The translations under genes were made by a program, and so were the position numbers. The notes beneath the pieces were generated by a model. It was not told where the DNA came from. It searched no databases and saw only the letters and a list, made by a program, of their open reading frames with translations. 15,969 nucleotides of DNA, from positions 1 through 15,969 of the forward strand of contig QGUT01000022.1 of NCBI GenBank assembly GCA_003242255.1, written 5' to 3'. Of this stretch, positions 15,913 to 15,969 are shown piece by piece (the first letter of the stretch is position 1; every line of letters starts with the position of its first letter). The DNA is from Bacillota bacterium. GTDB lineage: Bacteria; Bacillota; Thermosediminibacteria; Thermosediminibacterales; Thermosediminibacteraceae.

Positions 15913-15952
15913 AAAAAAGCTGCAGGGCCCGAACATTTTGGGCCCTTGCAAC
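15913..15952 (-). terminator. Strong terminator of the gene upstream of ftsE
   Basis: On the - strand GTTGCAAGGGCCC (15940-15952) pairs with GGGCCCTGCAGC (15919-15930), 12 pairs with one bulged A and one G-T, around a nine-base loop. It is followed by TTTTTTGTTTTTT. It ends transcription of a gene beyond the window, so ftsE needs its own promoter. Confidence 0.88.
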
Positions 15953-15969
15953 TCTTTCCCCCGTAAAAA

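Overview
The window looks like chromosomal DNA from a low-GC-lineage, Gram-positive (Firmicutes/Clostridia-type) bacterium. I base this on the protein sequences, the strong AGGAGG-type ribosome binding sites, the TATAAT promoters and the gene order. A thermophilic clostridial relative is my guess from the lysine/glutamate-rich proteins; the sequence does not prove it.

Layout. Positions 1-869 hold the right end of an IS21-family insertion sequence on the + strand: the last codons of istA, a complete istB, and an end built of two imperfect tandem repeats. It abuts a + strand gene for a coiled-coil protein with seven 21-residue repeats (to 1404), which seems to have lost its natural start to the insertion. 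A perfect 13-bp hairpin (1417-1447) separates this from the rest, which is all on the - strand. Read in the direction of transcription, the - strand carries: ftsE, ftsX, a secreted M23 peptidase with a long coiled coil, a carboxyl-terminal processing protease (S41), a MinJ-like polytopic PDZ protein, a terminator, a 65-residue unknown protein with its own promoter and terminator, a two-gene heterodimeric ABC exporter with its own promoter, then uvrB and uvrA.

How the genes fit together. FtsEX is a membrane ATPase that transmits a cytoplasmic signal to cell-wall hydrolases outside. The M23 protein directly downstream, 17 bp from ftsX, is the natural candidate for its partner, as EnvC is in Escherichia coli, but here the zinc and catalytic residues are intact. 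The protease and the MinJ-like protein follow, with an extra promoter of their own. From memory, the order ftsE-ftsX-ctp-minJ-uvrB-uvrA is also that of Bacillus subtilis, so this is an old division/cell-wall/repair block. In this window the M23 gene, the small gene and the ABC exporter sit inside that block. UvrA and UvrB are the damage-recognition part of nucleotide excision repair; they overlap or nearly overlap and share a promoter upstream of uvrB.

No rRNA, tRNA, CRISPR array or recognisable riboswitch was seen. No gene-free stretch exceeds 300 bases; the longest is about 226 bases (10347-10572). The least ordinary parts are the repeat protein and its junction with the IS end, the orphan small gene, and the asymmetric ABC exporter.
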